Below the pieces are notes generated by a model, which saw only the letters and a list, made by a program, of their open reading frames with translations, searched no databases and was not told the DNA's origin. Positions 1 to 9,170 of a DNA stretch of 64,000 nucleotides are shown one piece after another. The DNA is taken from positions 26,366 to 90,365 of the forward strand of contig DASRQX010000354.1 of NCBI GenBank assembly GCA_035696165.1, written 5' to 3'. Made by a program: the position numbers and the translations under genes. Each line of letters begins with the position of its first letter. Position 1 is the first letter of the stretch. The DNA comes from Palsa-883 sp035696165. GTDB taxonomy: Bacteria > Pseudomonadota > Alphaproteobacteria > Acetobacterales > Acetobacteraceae.

Positions 1-238
1 CCCTTCCTGCTGCGGGAGGGGGAGGGGCCGGCGCCAGCGTCGCGTCGAAGCTCACTGCGCCCCGACCCTCCGCCAACCCTCGAACCCATGGCGGAACGCG
101 AACTCCCGGCTCCAGCCCATCCTGACGCCGACGGTTCAAACCCGGCCACAACACCGAAGGGGGGTGAATTTCCCACCGCATCGCTTTAACCTCCCACCGA
201 CCGGTCCGCGTTCCAGGCCCGCCCGGAGGTACGTCGCA
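1..238. other. Non-coding left edge and leader of gentisate dioxygenase
   Basis: No gene is recognised here. The only clear signal is a GGAGGT ribosome-binding site at 225-230, eight bases before the ATG at 239. It decides that start over an in-frame ATG at 164, which has no comparable site. Confidence 0.5.
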
Positions 239-1279
239 ATGAACGACACCACACCCGCCCTGCGCCAGCACTTCTACGACCAGCTCGGCCCGCACAGCCT
301 CGCCCCGCTGTGGGAGCGTCTGCACACCCTGGTCACCCGCGCACCCACCACGCCGGCCGTTCCGGTGCTGTGGGACTACGACAACGTCGTGCGCCCCTAC
401 CTGATGCAGGCCGGCAGCCTGATCACCGCGAAGGAGGCCGAGCGCCGCGTGCTGATCCTAGAGAACCCCGGGCTGCGAGGTCACACCTCGGTCACCCACG
501 CGCTGTTCGCCGGCATGCAGCTTATCCTGCCCGGCGAGGTCGCGCCCGCCCATCGCCACGCGCAGTCCGCGCTGCGCTTCGTCATCGAGGGGCACGGCGC
601 CTACACCGCAGTAGAAGGCGAACGCGCACTGATGGAGCCAGGCGACTTCATCATCACGCCAAGCTGGACCTGGCACGATCACGGCAACGAGGCCGACGCG
701 CCCGTCGTGTGGCTGGACGGGTTGGACATCCCGATCATCCGCCTGCTGGACGTCAGCTTCGCCGAGCCGGCCAACGCCGAAAGCCAGACCGAGACCCGCC
801 CGCAAGGCGACAGCCTGGCCCGTTTCGGCGCCAACATGCTGCCGGTCGACTGGAAGCCGACCACAAAGAGCTCCCCGGTCTTCGCCTATCCGTACGCTCG
901 CACGCGCGAGGCACTGGCGACACTCGCGCGCAACGGCGCCCCCGACCCGTGCCACGGTCACAAGCTGCGCTACGCCAACCCCGCCACCGGCGATCACGCC
1001 ATGCCGACGATTGGCGCCTGCATGCAGGTGCTGCCAGCCGGGTTCGATACCGCGCCGTATCGCTGCACCGACGGCACGGTCTATGTCGCGGTCGAGGGCA
1101 CTGGCGAAACGATCGTCGGCGACACGGTGTTCCACTGGAAGCCGCGCGATGTATTCGTCGTGCCGAGCTGGCACCGCCATCACCACCGCCCCGATGGGGA
1201 AGCCGTGCTGTTCAGCTTCTCCGACCGCCCCGTGCAGGAAAAGCTCGGCTTGTGGCGTGAGGAAAGGGGCCACGCCTGA
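239..1279 (+). CDS. gtdA: Gentisate 1,2-dioxygenase (bicupin)
   Basis: This 346-residue protein is a two-cupin ring-cleavage dioxygenase. The family opens gentisate to maleylpyruvate with a non-haem Fe(II). The first cupin carries APAHRHAQSALRFVIEG, with metal-ligand histidines near residues 105 and 107 and a further histidine pair in TWHDHGN near 146-148. The second cupin retains the fold (DGTVYVAVEG, PSWHRHHH) and is usually non-catalytic in this family. Length is normal. The start at 239 is set by GGAGGT at 225-230. The next gene overlaps its stop codon. No maleylpyruvate isomerase or fumarylpyruvate hydrolase lies in the window, so the rest of the pathway must be elsewhere or the substrate may differ (salicylate or 1-hydroxy-2-naphthoate dioxygenase relatives). 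Confidence 0.85.
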   Translation: MNDTTPALRQHFYDQLGPHSLAPLWERLHTLVTRAPTTPAVPVLWDYDNVVRPYLMQAGSLITAKEAERRVLILENPGLRGHTSVTHALFAGMQLILPGEVAPAHRHAQSALRFVIEGHGAYTAVEGERALMEPGDFIITPSWTWHDHGNEADAPVVWLDGLDIPIIRLLDVSFAEPANAESQTETRPQGDSLARFGANMLPVDWKPTTKSSPVFAYPYARTREALATLARNGAPDPCHGHKLRYANPATGDHAMPTIGACMQVLPAGFDTAPYRCTDGTVYVAVEGTGETIVGDTVFHWKPRDVFVVPSWHRHHHRPDGEAVLFSFSDRPVQEKLGLWREERGHA

Positions 1280-1527
1280 TGTTGGAACTGCGCCCGGGTT
1301 GCGAATGCTGCGACCGCGATCTTCCGCCGGATAGTCTCGACGCGCGCATCTGTTCCTTCGAATGCACGTTCTGTGTGGGTTGCGCCGACGGCGTGCTTTG
1401 TTGCCGCTGCCCCAACTGCGGCGGCGAGTTGGTGCGCCGCCCGGTGCGCCCCGCCGACAAACTCGCGCGCTTCCCCGCGTCGGTCGTACGCAAGGTCAAG
1501 CCGCAAGGGTGCGTCGCCGTTGCTTGA
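1279..1527 (+). CDS. DUF1272 Cys-rich small protein
   Basis: This 82-residue protein begins MLELRPGCECCDRDLPPDS and is cysteine-rich in its first 55 residues (CECC, CSFECTFC, CADGVLCCRCPNCGGELV). The pattern matches the DUF1272 family, thought to bind zinc; its function is unknown. The start overlaps the dioxygenase stop by one base (TGATG), so the two are translationally coupled. It may assist or sense the metal enzyme, but that is inference. The C-terminal 30 residues are basic and unstructured-looking. Confidence 0.8.
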   Translation: MLELRPGCECCDRDLPPDSLDARICSFECTFCVGCADGVLCCRCPNCGGELVRRPVRPADKLARFPASVVRKVKPQGCVAVA

Positions 1528-1633
1528 ACGGCGGCTGATCAGATGCGGCTCCGCGACCCACCGACGGCCCAAGGGTCCGATACCCGTTCAGATTTGCGTT
1601 GGTCGGCCGTATCGAATCACCAATGGCTGCCCG

Positions 1634-3685
1634 CTACAAATCCTTGACCAGCCGCAGCGCATCATAGATCGCGGCGTGGATGTTGCGACTGGCGACCGCA
1701 TCGCCAATGCGGAACAACTGAAACTGTCCCGCCGGGTTGCGCACCACCTCCTGACGCCGGCCGGCCAGCAGCGCCGCGTGGTCGATCTCCCCCAGGTTGA
1801 GCGACAACGGGCGCAGCGTGTCATAAAGCTCGGTTGGCGGCAGGGTGCCGTGCTCCACCACTACCTGATCGACAATGCGCTCGAACCGTTCCGGCCCGTG
1901 ATCGGAGCCCACTACCGCGCATAGCGCGTTGCCTTCGCGCCGCACCGACAGCAACCGAACGTTGATGGTGATGTGCACCCCGTGGCGATGGAACGCCGCC
2001 GCATACAGCGTGTGGTTCATGCCGCCCATCTCCGGAGCGAAATACCGCTCAGGCGAAACGATCTCTACCGCGCTGCCGGCCTCGGCAAGCAGCTCGGTGG
2101 TCTGCATCGCCTGATGCCCACCATTGTCGTCGAACACCAGCACGCGCGCGGCCGGCGCCACGATGCCTGACAGGATATCCCAGGTTGAAACGACCAGATC
2201 GTTGCCTTCCGTGAGCACCGAGGTATGCGGCACGCCGCCGGTCGCCAGGATGACCACGTCCGGCGCCTCGGCCAGCACGTCGGCCTCGCCTGCATAAACC
2301 GAGAACCGCGGTTGCACGCCGGCGGCGTCCAGCCGCTGCATGCGCCAGTCCACGATCCCGATCAGTTCCTTGCGCCGCGCCAGGCGACAGGCGAGCAGAA
2401 TCTGGCCGCCGGGTTGCGCGGCCGCCTCGAACAGCGCGACCGGGTGGCCACGCGCGGCGGCGACCCGCGCCGCTTCCAGCCCACCCGGACCGGCGCCCAC
2501 CACGACCATTTTGCGCCGCCGACCCTCGGTGCGCGCGACAACATGCGGCATCGTCGCCTCACGCCCTGTCGCGGCGTTGTGCACGCACACCGCGTCGTTG
2601 CCCTCGTAAATTCGATCGAGGCAATAGGTCGCGCCCACGCAGGGCCGGATCTCCGTCTCACGTCCTTCGGCCAGCAGCCGCGCAATATGCGGTTCGGCGA
2701 TGTGCGCGCGCGTCATGCCGACCATGTCGAGCTTGCCCGAAACGACCGCGTGCCGCGCCGTCGCGACATCCTGGATGCGTGCCGCGTGGAACACCGGGAA
2801 GCGCGTCGCGGCCCGCACCTCGCCGGCGAAATCCAGGTGCGGCGCCGTGCGCATCCCCATGATCGGAATCACCTGTGTCAGCGCCGCGTCGGTGTCCATG
2901 TGGCCGCGGATCACGTTGAGGAAATCCACCTGCCCGGTTGCCACCAGGCAGCGCGCGATCTCGATGCCTTCAGCGCGCGACAGGCCGATGTCCCAGTCCT
3001 CATCCGCCACCATGCGCACGCCGACGATGAAGCGGGGATCGGTTGCCGCGCGCACCGCGTCCAACACCTGGCGGATGAAGCGCAGCCGGTTGTCGAGGCT
3101 GCCACCGTAGTCGTCATCACGCTGGTTGGTGACTGGCGACCAGAACTGGTCGGGCAAATGCCCGTAGGCCTCGATCTCGATCCCGTCCAGCCCGGCCGCC
3201 TCCATCCGTGCCGCGGCCGAGGCGTAATCGGCAACGATGCGCGCGATGTCCCAGTCTTCCAGCGCCTTGGGAAATGCCCGATGCGCCGCCTCGCGCACCG
3301 ACGAGGGCGCCAGCACCGGCAGCCAGTCGGCCTTGTTCCACACCGTACGCCGTCCGAGATGCGTGATCTGGATCATCACCGCCGCACCGTGCGCGTGGCA
3401 GTCGTCCGCCAGACGGCGCATCCACGGTACGATCTCGTCCTTGTAGACGAGCAGGTTGCCGAACACCGGCGGCGAGTCGGGCGAGACCACCGCCGAGCCC
3501 GCCGTCATCGTCAGCGCGATGCCGCCCTTGGCCTTTTCCACGTGGTAGAGGCGGTAGCGATCCTTCGGCATGCCGTCTTCGGAATAGAACGGCTCGTGCG
3601 AGGTGCTCATCAGCCGATTGCGCAACGTCAGGTGGCGGAGCTGGAACGGTTGCAGCAGCGGGTCCGTGGTTGCAGCGGCGCTCAT
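1634..3685 (-). CDS. OYE-type FMN/4Fe-4S/FAD oxidoreductase (demethylase family)
   Basis: This 683-residue protein has the trimethylamine dehydrogenase / 2,4-dienoyl-CoA reductase layout. An N-terminal OYE FMN barrel spans about 1-350. It is followed by a cysteine-containing iron-sulfur segment (RPCVGATYCLDRIYEG and CVHNAATGRE), then a Rossmann FAD domain starting at MVVVGAGPGGLEAARVA near residue 400 and an NAD(P)-like domain. It most resembles the N-methylproline/stachydrine demethylase branch, so a methylated amine or betaine substrate is plausible but not shown. MSAAATTDPLLQPF is the better start; 16 further in-frame residues upstream (to 3733) look non-native. It is convergent with the DUF1272 gene. 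Confidence 0.75.
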   Translation of the reverse strand: MSAAATTDPLLQPFQLRHLTLRNRLMSTSHEPFYSEDGMPKDRYRLYHVEKAKGGIALTMTAGSAVVSPDSPPVFGNLLVYKDEIVPWMRRLADDCHAHGAAVMIQITHLGRRTVWNKADWLPVLAPSSVREAAHRAFPKALEDWDIARIVADYASAAARMEAAGLDGIEIEAYGHLPDQFWSPVTNQRDDDYGGSLDNRLRFIRQVLDAVRAATDPRFIVGVRMVADEDWDIGLSRAEGIEIARCLVATGQVDFLNVIRGHMDTDAALTQVIPIMGMRTAPHLDFAGEVRAATRFPVFHAARIQDVATARHAVVSGKLDMVGMTRAHIAEPHIARLLAEGRETEIRPCVGATYCLDRIYEGNDAVCVHNAATGREATMPHVVARTEGRRRKMVVVGAGPGGLEAARVAAARGHPVALFEAAAQPGGQILLACRLARRKELIGIVDWRMQRLDAAGVQPRFSVYAGEADVLAEAPDVVILATGGVPHTSVLTEGNDLVVSTWDILSGIVAPAARVLVFDDNGGHQAMQTTELLAEAGSAVEIVSPERYFAPEMGGMNHTLYAAAFHRHGVHITINVRLLSVRREGNALCAVVGSDHGPERFERIVDQVVVEHGTLPPTELYDTLRPLSLNLGEIDHAALLAGRRQEVVRNPAGQFQLFRIGDAVASRNIHAAIYDALRLVKDL

Positions 3686-3979
3686 CGATGGTGGTCCCGT
3701 CGGTTCAGCCCGATGATAGCAGCCACGCTCCATGGCCGCCTCAAGTTCGGCATCCTTCCCTCATGGGCGCTCGACATCACGTTTCGGGCAGACGAGAGGA
3801 TCGTCGACGCGACCGTCGAAACTACAAACAATTCCATGGCGGCCGGGACTATGCCGCATTTTACCGCCACGGAGAGGCCGACACGGACGCCTGACCCAGT
3901 GTTCCGCCGCCTCCACGGCACGGTCTTGTCCCCAAATGCCACTCGGTGCCGCTTGCACTGACCACCCCTCCCGGGCCTG

Positions 3980-5485
3980 ATGGCGCGGGCTTCAGAGGGT
4001 GCGGCAGTGCCACAGACGCAGGCGGCCGGCGAAGCACGCTTCGTGACCGGCAACATCATGCACCACGTCGTGGTCATGGCCGGGACCGGGGCGATCGGGC
4101 TGATCGCTGTCTTCGCCGTCGATCTGCTGAACCTCTTTTACATCTCCCTGCTCGGCCAGCAGCCGATCGCCGCGGCAATCGGCTTCGCCGGTGTCGTCGG
4201 CTTTTTCCAGACCTCGGTGCTGATCGGTCTGACCATCGGCGTCAGCGCCGTGGTCGCGCGGAGCATCGGCGCCGGCGCGGCGCCGGTGGCGCGGCACATT
4301 GCCGGCACCGGCCTTGTGCTGATGGTGCTGGCAGGCCTGGTCGTCGGCCTCGGCACCGTGGCCTTGCTCGGCCCGATCCTGGACACGCTCCGCGCCACCG
4401 GCGACACACGCCGCCTTGCCGCGAGTTTCCTGGTGATAACCTCGCCTTTTCTGCCGCTCCTCGCGGCGGGAATGTGTTGTTCCGGATTGCTGCGCTGCAT
4501 CGGCGACGCAAGCCGGGCGATGAATGTCACGCTGTTCGCGGCCCTCGCTACCGCGATGATGGACCCGGCACTGATCTTCGGTCTGCATCTCGGCCTGCAG
4601 GGGGCCGCGATCAGCACGGTGTTGTCGCGCTGCGTGTTGGTGACGGTCGGCTGGCGCGGGGCGGCACGGCGGCACGACCTGATCGCCCGTCCGTCGCCTC
4701 AGGCCCTGGCCGGCGACGTCGCCGCCATCTTCCGTATCGCCGGCCCTGCCCTGCTCACCAACTTCGCAACGCCCGTCGGCTCCGCCTATGTGACCCGCAG
4801 CATGGCGGCCTTCGGTCCCGATGCGGTGGCCGGCCAGGCGACGATCGACCGCATCTCCCCGGTCGCGTTCGGGCTGGTCTATGCGTTGAGCGGCGCGGTC
4901 GGTCCGATTATCGCACAGAATGTCGGCGCTGCCCGACTGGATCGTGTGCGCGAGGCCTTGCGTGACAGCTTTGCCTTTGTGGCAGTAACCGTGCTCGCGG
5001 CTTGGGCGATGCTTGCGCTGGCGCAGGGGCTGGTGGTTCGCGCCTTCTCCGCCGGCGGCGTGACGGCAGAACTCGTGCATCTGTTCTGCTCCTGGCTCGC
5101 CGCCGGATTTCTGTTCACTGGCGCGCTATTCGTCGCCAACGCCGCTTTTAACAATCTTGGCTATCCGGTGCTTTCGACGGTGTTCAACTGGGGCCGCGCC
5201 ACCCTCGGCACGATCCCCTTCGTGACCTACGGCGCACAGTTCGGGCCGGTCGGTTTGTTGGTTGGCCAGGCCGCCGGCTCGGTGATCTTCGGGACGCTGG
5301 CGGTGATCACGGCCTTCCGCATTGTCAACCGGCTGGGCAGTACCGCCGGTCGGCCCGGCAATGCCATGGAGATACCTGCCGGCACCGGCAACGCCGCCGT
5401 CGCGGCCCTCGCGGTTCGCCCCTGGCGCAACTGGCACCTGCCGGTGCACCTGCCCATCCACCGGCACACAGAAGGCCGCGGGTAA
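3980..5485 (+). CDS. MATE-family multidrug/toxin efflux transporter
   Basis: This 501-residue polytopic membrane protein has the two-bundle MATE pattern. The opening RFVTGNIMHHVVVMAGT followed by VDLLNLFYISLLGQ is typical, and the second half repeats it (TPVGSAYVTRSMAAFG, IAQNVGAARLDRVREAL). MATE proteins export cationic or amphipathic compounds using Na+ or H+. The exact start is uncertain: the ATG at 3980 lacks a strong ribosome-binding site, and a GTG near 4041 would still keep the first helix. The C-terminal 45 residues after the last helix are low-complexity and may not be conserved. The 246 bases upstream hold no recognised gene. Confidence 0.82.
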   Translation: MARASEGAAVPQTQAAGEARFVTGNIMHHVVVMAGTGAIGLIAVFAVDLLNLFYISLLGQQPIAAAIGFAGVVGFFQTSVLIGLTIGVSAVVARSIGAGAAPVARHIAGTGLVLMVLAGLVVGLGTVALLGPILDTLRATGDTRRLAASFLVITSPFLPLLAAGMCCSGLLRCIGDASRAMNVTLFAALATAMMDPALIFGLHLGLQGAAISTVLSRCVLVTVGWRGAARRHDLIARPSPQALAGDVAAIFRIAGPALLTNFATPVGSAYVTRSMAAFGPDAVAGQATIDRISPVAFGLVYALSGAVGPIIAQNVGAARLDRVREALRDSFAFVAVTVLAAWAMLALAQGLVVRAFSAGGVTAELVHLFCSWLAAGFLFTGALFVANAAFNNLGYPVLSTVFNWGRATLGTIPFVTYGAQFGPVGLLVGQAAGSVIFGTLAVITAFRIVNRLGSTAGRPGNAMEIPAGTGNAAVAALAVRPWRNWHLPVHLPIHRHTEGRG

Positions 5486-5618
5486 CGCAAAGCCTCCGTC
5501 GCGCCAGTTCCTCAGCGCCCAAGTTGACGTGGCGCTCGTCCGCCCCTGGCCCAGTCGGTTTGGCATGGTGCATGATGGGGAACCGCAGCACGCGACGCCA
5601 GACGCAGGGGGTTCATCG

Positions 5619-6452
5619 ATGCTGAGCACCGCCGACATCACCCGCTACGCTGCCGACGGCTATCTGCCCGGTCGTCCCTTACTCACCGCCGAGGAAATCG
5701 CCTACTACCGCGCCGGCTGCGAGCGCGGTTGCGGCCCCGTGATAACGGCCCCCGGCCGCCGCCAGTCCAGCAACCGGGTAAAGCCCTATCTGCTGTTCCC
5801 TTGGGCCGCCGCGCTGGTGCGCCAGGCGCGCATCCTCGACTGCGTCGAATCGCTGATCGGCCCGGACCTTATGGTGTTCCACACCACCGTCTGGCTGAAG
5901 GAACCGCACAGCGAGACCTTCGTCCCCTGGCACCAGGACGGCACCTATTTCGGCTTGGCCCCGTTCGAGCACGTCACCGCCTGGGTTGCGCTGACCGATT
6001 CCACGCCGGAGAACGGCTGCGTCCAGATCATTCCGCACTCCCACACCACCGGCCAACGCCCGCATTTCGACCAGCCGGACCCGAAGGCCATGCTGTCGCG
6101 CGGCCAGACGCTGGCCGAGCCGATCGACGAAACGTGCGCCGTGGCACTGGAACTCACCGCCGGCGAAGTATCGTTCCACCACACGCTGGCCTACCACCGC
6201 TCCGGAACAAACCGTACCTCCGAGCGTCGCATCGGCATCGGCGTCAGCTACATCCCGACCCGCGTGCGCCACGTCGGCACCACACGCCTGTCCGCCACCC
6301 TGGTCCGCGGCACCGACACCTACGGCCACTTCGACCACGAACCGGCGCCGCTGGCAGACGAGGATGCCGCCGCGTTACGCGCCCACGCGGACTCCATCGG
6401 CCGCTTCTGGACGGCCTCAGAGAACATCCCGGCCATGGCGCTAATGCACTGA
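5619..6452 (+). CDS. Phytanoyl-CoA dioxygenase (PhyH) family Fe(II)/2-oxoglutarate oxygenase
   Basis: This 277-residue protein shows the PhyH facial triad: PWHQDGTYFGL supplies His-x-Asp, and HHTLAYHRSGTN supplies the distal histidine. A conserved arginine follows in RRIGIGVSYIP for 2-oxoglutarate binding. The family hydroxylates diverse small molecules using 2-oxoglutarate and oxygen; the substrate cannot be assigned. The start at 5619 follows a purine-rich CAGGGGG at 5605-5611. The in-frame upstream reading frame back to 5322 overlaps the MATE gene and is unlikely to be translated. The gene ends at a strong hairpin. Confidence 0.8.
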   Translation: MLSTADITRYAADGYLPGRPLLTAEEIAYYRAGCERGCGPVITAPGRRQSSNRVKPYLLFPWAAALVRQARILDCVESLIGPDLMVFHTTVWLKEPHSETFVPWHQDGTYFGLAPFEHVTAWVALTDSTPENGCVQIIPHSHTTGQRPHFDQPDPKAMLSRGQTLAEPIDETCAVALELTAGEVSFHHTLAYHRSGTNRTSERRIGIGVSYIPTRVRHVGTTRLSATLVRGTDTYGHFDHEPAPLADEDAAALRAHADSIGRFWTASENIPAMALMH

Positions 6453-6482
6453 CCGAAACTAGAATGTACCGAAACTAGAATG
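6452..6482 (+). repeat. Tandem 15-bp direct repeat beside hairpin
   Basis: The 15-mer accgaaactagaatg occurs at 6452-6466 and again at 6468-6482, a 16-base period. It covers the PhyH stop codon and abuts the long hairpin. Confidence 0.9.
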
Positions 6483-6551
6483 GGCGGAAACGCGCAGCGC
6501 CTTCCGTCGCTTCGTAGCGTCGCTCACGGAAGGCGCTGCGCGTTTCCGCCC
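6482..6551. terminator. Perfect 26-bp inverted repeat, terminator or REP-like element
   Basis: Arms 6482-6507 and 6526-6551 are exact reverse complements over 26 bases around an 18-base spacer. The spacer itself contains a small CGCT/AGCG hairpin (6508-6519). The arm is mixed sequence without a U tract, so it is not a textbook intrinsic terminator. It lies just downstream of the PhyH gene and could stop or stabilise its transcript. A diverged half-copy is at 22474-22500, which points to a dispersed repeat family. Confidence 0.85.
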
Positions 6552-6729
6552 CACACCATCATGATGTCGGTTGCCCATATGGGCGGCACCCTGCCCAGCA
6601 AAGCGGCGGCCCTCGCAGCGCGCGCCTACTGCGCGGCGCACAAAATCCCCCTACCCTCGGCACATCGATTGCACCTAACATCCCCCACCGGGAACGCGTC
6701 CGCGCACTCGCGAGCAAAGGAGCGGGCCG

Positions 6730-8046
6730 ATGGCCGCCAAACCCTTCCACCTCGGCTGGTTCCTGCAAGGCTCATCCGTGCAGGCCTGGGGCGAACCCTG
6801 GACCGGCCATATCGGCCGCACCTGGATGGTCCCCGAGCTGTTCACCGACATGGCCCGCTGCCTGGAGCGCGCCTGCTTCGACTACATCCTGATCGAGGAT
6901 TCTTCCTATGTCGGCGAAAGTTTCGGCGGGTCGACCGAGATCTATTTGAAGAACGCCATCGCGGTGCCGCGGCAGGATCCGTCCGTGGTGGCCTCGCTGA
7001 TGACCACCGTGACCTCGCGCATCGGCATCGTTCCCACCTTCGGCACCTATGCCTACCCGCCGTATCTGCTGGCGCGCCTCGTGGCCTCGCTCGACCAGGT
7101 GTCCGGCGGGCGGATCGGCTGGAACGCGGTCACCGGCAGCTCCGACTTCGCGGCGATGAATTTCGGCCTGCCGGGCATGCCGGAGCACGACCTGCGGTAT
7201 GACATGGCCGATGAGTACATGCAGGCGGTGAACGCGCTGTGGGATTCTTGGGAGCCAGGCGCGATCATCGCCGACCGGCACAGCGGCATCCTGGTCGATC
7301 CCGCGAAGGTGCACGCGGCGAACCATGAGGGCCGCTTCTTCAAGACCCGCGGACCGTTGAACTCCGGCCCGGCGCCGCAGGGGCGGCCGGTGATCGCGCA
7401 GGCCGGCGGCTCGCCGCGCGGGCGCCAGTTTGCAGCCCAACATGCCGACACCATCGTCGCCCATACCAAGGGGACTGCCGCGATGCAGGCGTATCGTGAC
7501 GACGTGCGCAAACGCATGATCGCGTGCGGGCGCGATCCCGACTCGTGCAAGGTGTTGTTCCTGGTCGCGCCGATCATCGGCGAAACCGACGAGGAGGCGC
7601 AGCAGCGGAAGCGGGCCCGTGCCGCGCGCGCCGAGGCAACGCTGGCGCAACGCCTCGCACATTTCGGTAAGGTGACAAATATCGACTTCGGCAAGTTCGA
7701 CCTGGACAAGCCGTTGCCGGCCGACGTCACCACCAACGGCCATCAGCAGAACCTGGATGAGTTTCGCGCCAGGGCTGCCGGCCGCTCCATCCGCGCGACG
7801 ATGACCGATGACAGTGTCACCAGCCTTTCGGTCGAGCTGGTCGGCACGCCGGACTCCATCGCCGCCCGCATGGGAGAAGTGATGGAGGAAACTGGCGGCG
7901 ACGGGTTTCTGTTCTCAATGCCGAACGTGCATCGCCGTACGCTGGCCGAGATCGAGGATGGGTTGATCCCGGCCCTGCAGGATCGCGGCTTGGTACGCGC
8001 CGCGTACAGCCACACGCAGTTCCGCGACAATCTGTTGGAATTCTGA
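6730..8046 (+). CDS. NtaA/SnaA/DszA-type FMN-dependent monooxygenase
   Basis: This 438-residue protein belongs to the bacterial-luciferase superfamily, NtaA/SnaA/DszA/DmoA branch. These are flavin-reductase-dependent oxygenases acting on chelators, sulfides or N-heterocycles. It starts AAKPFHLGWFLQGSSVQAWG, keeps the barrel motif RIGWNAVTGSSDFAAMNFG and the C-terminal GTPDSIAARMGEVMEETGGDGF. AAAGGAG at 6716-6722 precedes the ATG by seven bases. It is first in a long co-directional run and is followed after 11 bases by a binding-protein gene, so the oxygenase probably acts on the imported compound. No flavin reductase gene is present. Confidence 0.85.
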   Translation: MAAKPFHLGWFLQGSSVQAWGEPWTGHIGRTWMVPELFTDMARCLERACFDYILIEDSSYVGESFGGSTEIYLKNAIAVPRQDPSVVASLMTTVTSRIGIVPTFGTYAYPPYLLARLVASLDQVSGGRIGWNAVTGSSDFAAMNFGLPGMPEHDLRYDMADEYMQAVNALWDSWEPGAIIADRHSGILVDPAKVHAANHEGRFFKTRGPLNSGPAPQGRPVIAQAGGSPRGRQFAAQHADTIVAHTKGTAAMQAYRDDVRKRMIACGRDPDSCKVLFLVAPIIGETDEEAQQRKRARAARAEATLAQRLAHFGKVTNIDFGKFDLDKPLPADVTTNGHQQNLDEFRARAAGRSIRATMTDDSVTSLSVELVGTPDSIAARMGEVMEETGGDGFLFSMPNVHRRTLAEIEDGLIPALQDRGLVRAAYSHTQFRDNLLEF

Positions 8047-8057
8047 GGAGGATTGCC

Positions 8058-9167
8058 ATGCCCCCGATGCTGACCGAGCTCGACCGTCGTGCGTTCCTGG
8101 CCCTTGGGGCCGCAGCCGGCTTCGCCGGAATGCGTGGCGCACGCGCCGAAGAGGCGGTGAAACTGGCTGAGTACACCGCGATTCCCGAGCAGCTGAAGGG
8201 CAGCGGGGAGCTGCGCATCGCAGGCTATGGCGGCAGCGCGCAGGATGCGCAGCGTAAGGCGTATTACGAGCCGTTCGGTCGGCTGGCCGGCGTGAAGATG
8301 ATGGATTTCGACGGCGCCAACATCAACAAGGTGAAGGCGATGGTCGAGACCAAGAACGTCGAGTGGGACGTGGTCCAGCTCAGCCGCGGCACCGTGCGCA
8401 GCCTGATGAAGCACGGCGATTATTTCGAGATGATCGACTACGACCTTGTGGATACGGCACATATCGATCCAATATACCGATACGACTACGCGCTGGACAT
8501 GCTGGTGTGGGCCGAGGTGATGGCCTACCGCACCGATGCGTTCAAGGGTGCGGTGCCGGTGGGCTGGGCGGATTTCTGGGACACCAAGAAGTTCCCGGGC
8601 GACCGTGCGCTGGGCGGTGCGGGGCCGAGCACACCGGAGCTGGAATTCGCGCTGATGGCGGCGGGCGTGGCGGCGGACAAAGTGTATCCGATCGACATCG
8701 ACGCAGCGTTCGCCAGTTACGACAAGGTCAAGGGCAGCGTGGTGAAGTGGTGGGAGACCGGCGCGGTGCCGACGCAGATGTTGACGGATAAGGAGGTCGT
8801 CGCCACCTCGGTGTGGAATGGCCGCATGGCGGCGATCCAGGCAGCGGGCGTGCCAGCAGCGATCAGTTGGCCGCAGGGCATGCTGAAGCGCGATTGCTGG
8901 GCGGTGCCGAAGGGATCACCCAACAAAGCGAACGCGATGAAGTTCCTCGGGTTCGGCACGATGGCGATCTCGCAGGCGCGGCTATCGTCGTTGATCCCGT
9001 ACGGCTCGGTGAACAGTGAGTCCGATCAGTATATCGCGCCGAAGCAGTTGGAGGTGCTGCCGAGCTCCGCCGCCATCAGGCCGAAGCTGGTGCCGTATGA
9101 TTACGCCTGGTGGGCAGACAACCGCGATGCAGTGATCGGCAAGTGGAACAAGTGGGTGTTGAGCTAG
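8058..9167 (+). CDS. Tat-exported PotD-type ABC solute-binding protein
   Basis: This 369-residue periplasmic binding protein has a twin-arginine leader (LDRRAFLALGAAAGF, cleavage likely after GARA near residue 31). It has the spermidine/putrescine-type (PotD/ExtSBP) fold pattern, e.g. WDVVQLSRGTVRSLMKHGDYFEMIDYD cut short here as WDVVQLSRGTVRSL. Ligands of this class include polyamines, opines and other cationic or amino-carboxylate molecules. It is followed by its ATPase and two permeases with almost no spacing, so the four form one importer. Confidence 0.85.
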   Translation: MPPMLTELDRRAFLALGAAAGFAGMRGARAEEAVKLAEYTAIPEQLKGSGELRIAGYGGSAQDAQRKAYYEPFGRLAGVKMMDFDGANINKVKAMVETKNVEWDVVQLSRGTVRSLMKHGDYFEMIDYDLVDTAHIDPIYRYDYALDMLVWAEVMAYRTDAFKGAVPVGWADFWDTKKFPGDRALGGAGPSTPELEFALMAAGVAADKVYPIDIDAAFASYDKVKGSVVKWWETGAVPTQMLTDKEVVATSVWNGRMAAIQAAGVPAAISWPQGMLKRDCWAVPKGSPNKANAMKFLGFGTMAISQARLSSLIPYGSVNSESDQYIAPKQLEVLPSSAAIRPKLVPYDYAWWADNRDAVIGKWNKWVLS

Positions 9168-9170
9168 GCG

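Noticed and set aside
2225..3961. Very long plus-strand reading frame opposite the OYE-type gene
   Set aside because: It is antisense to a well-supported enzyme, is rich in Arg, His and Ala as expected for GC-rich shadow frames, and has no family motif.
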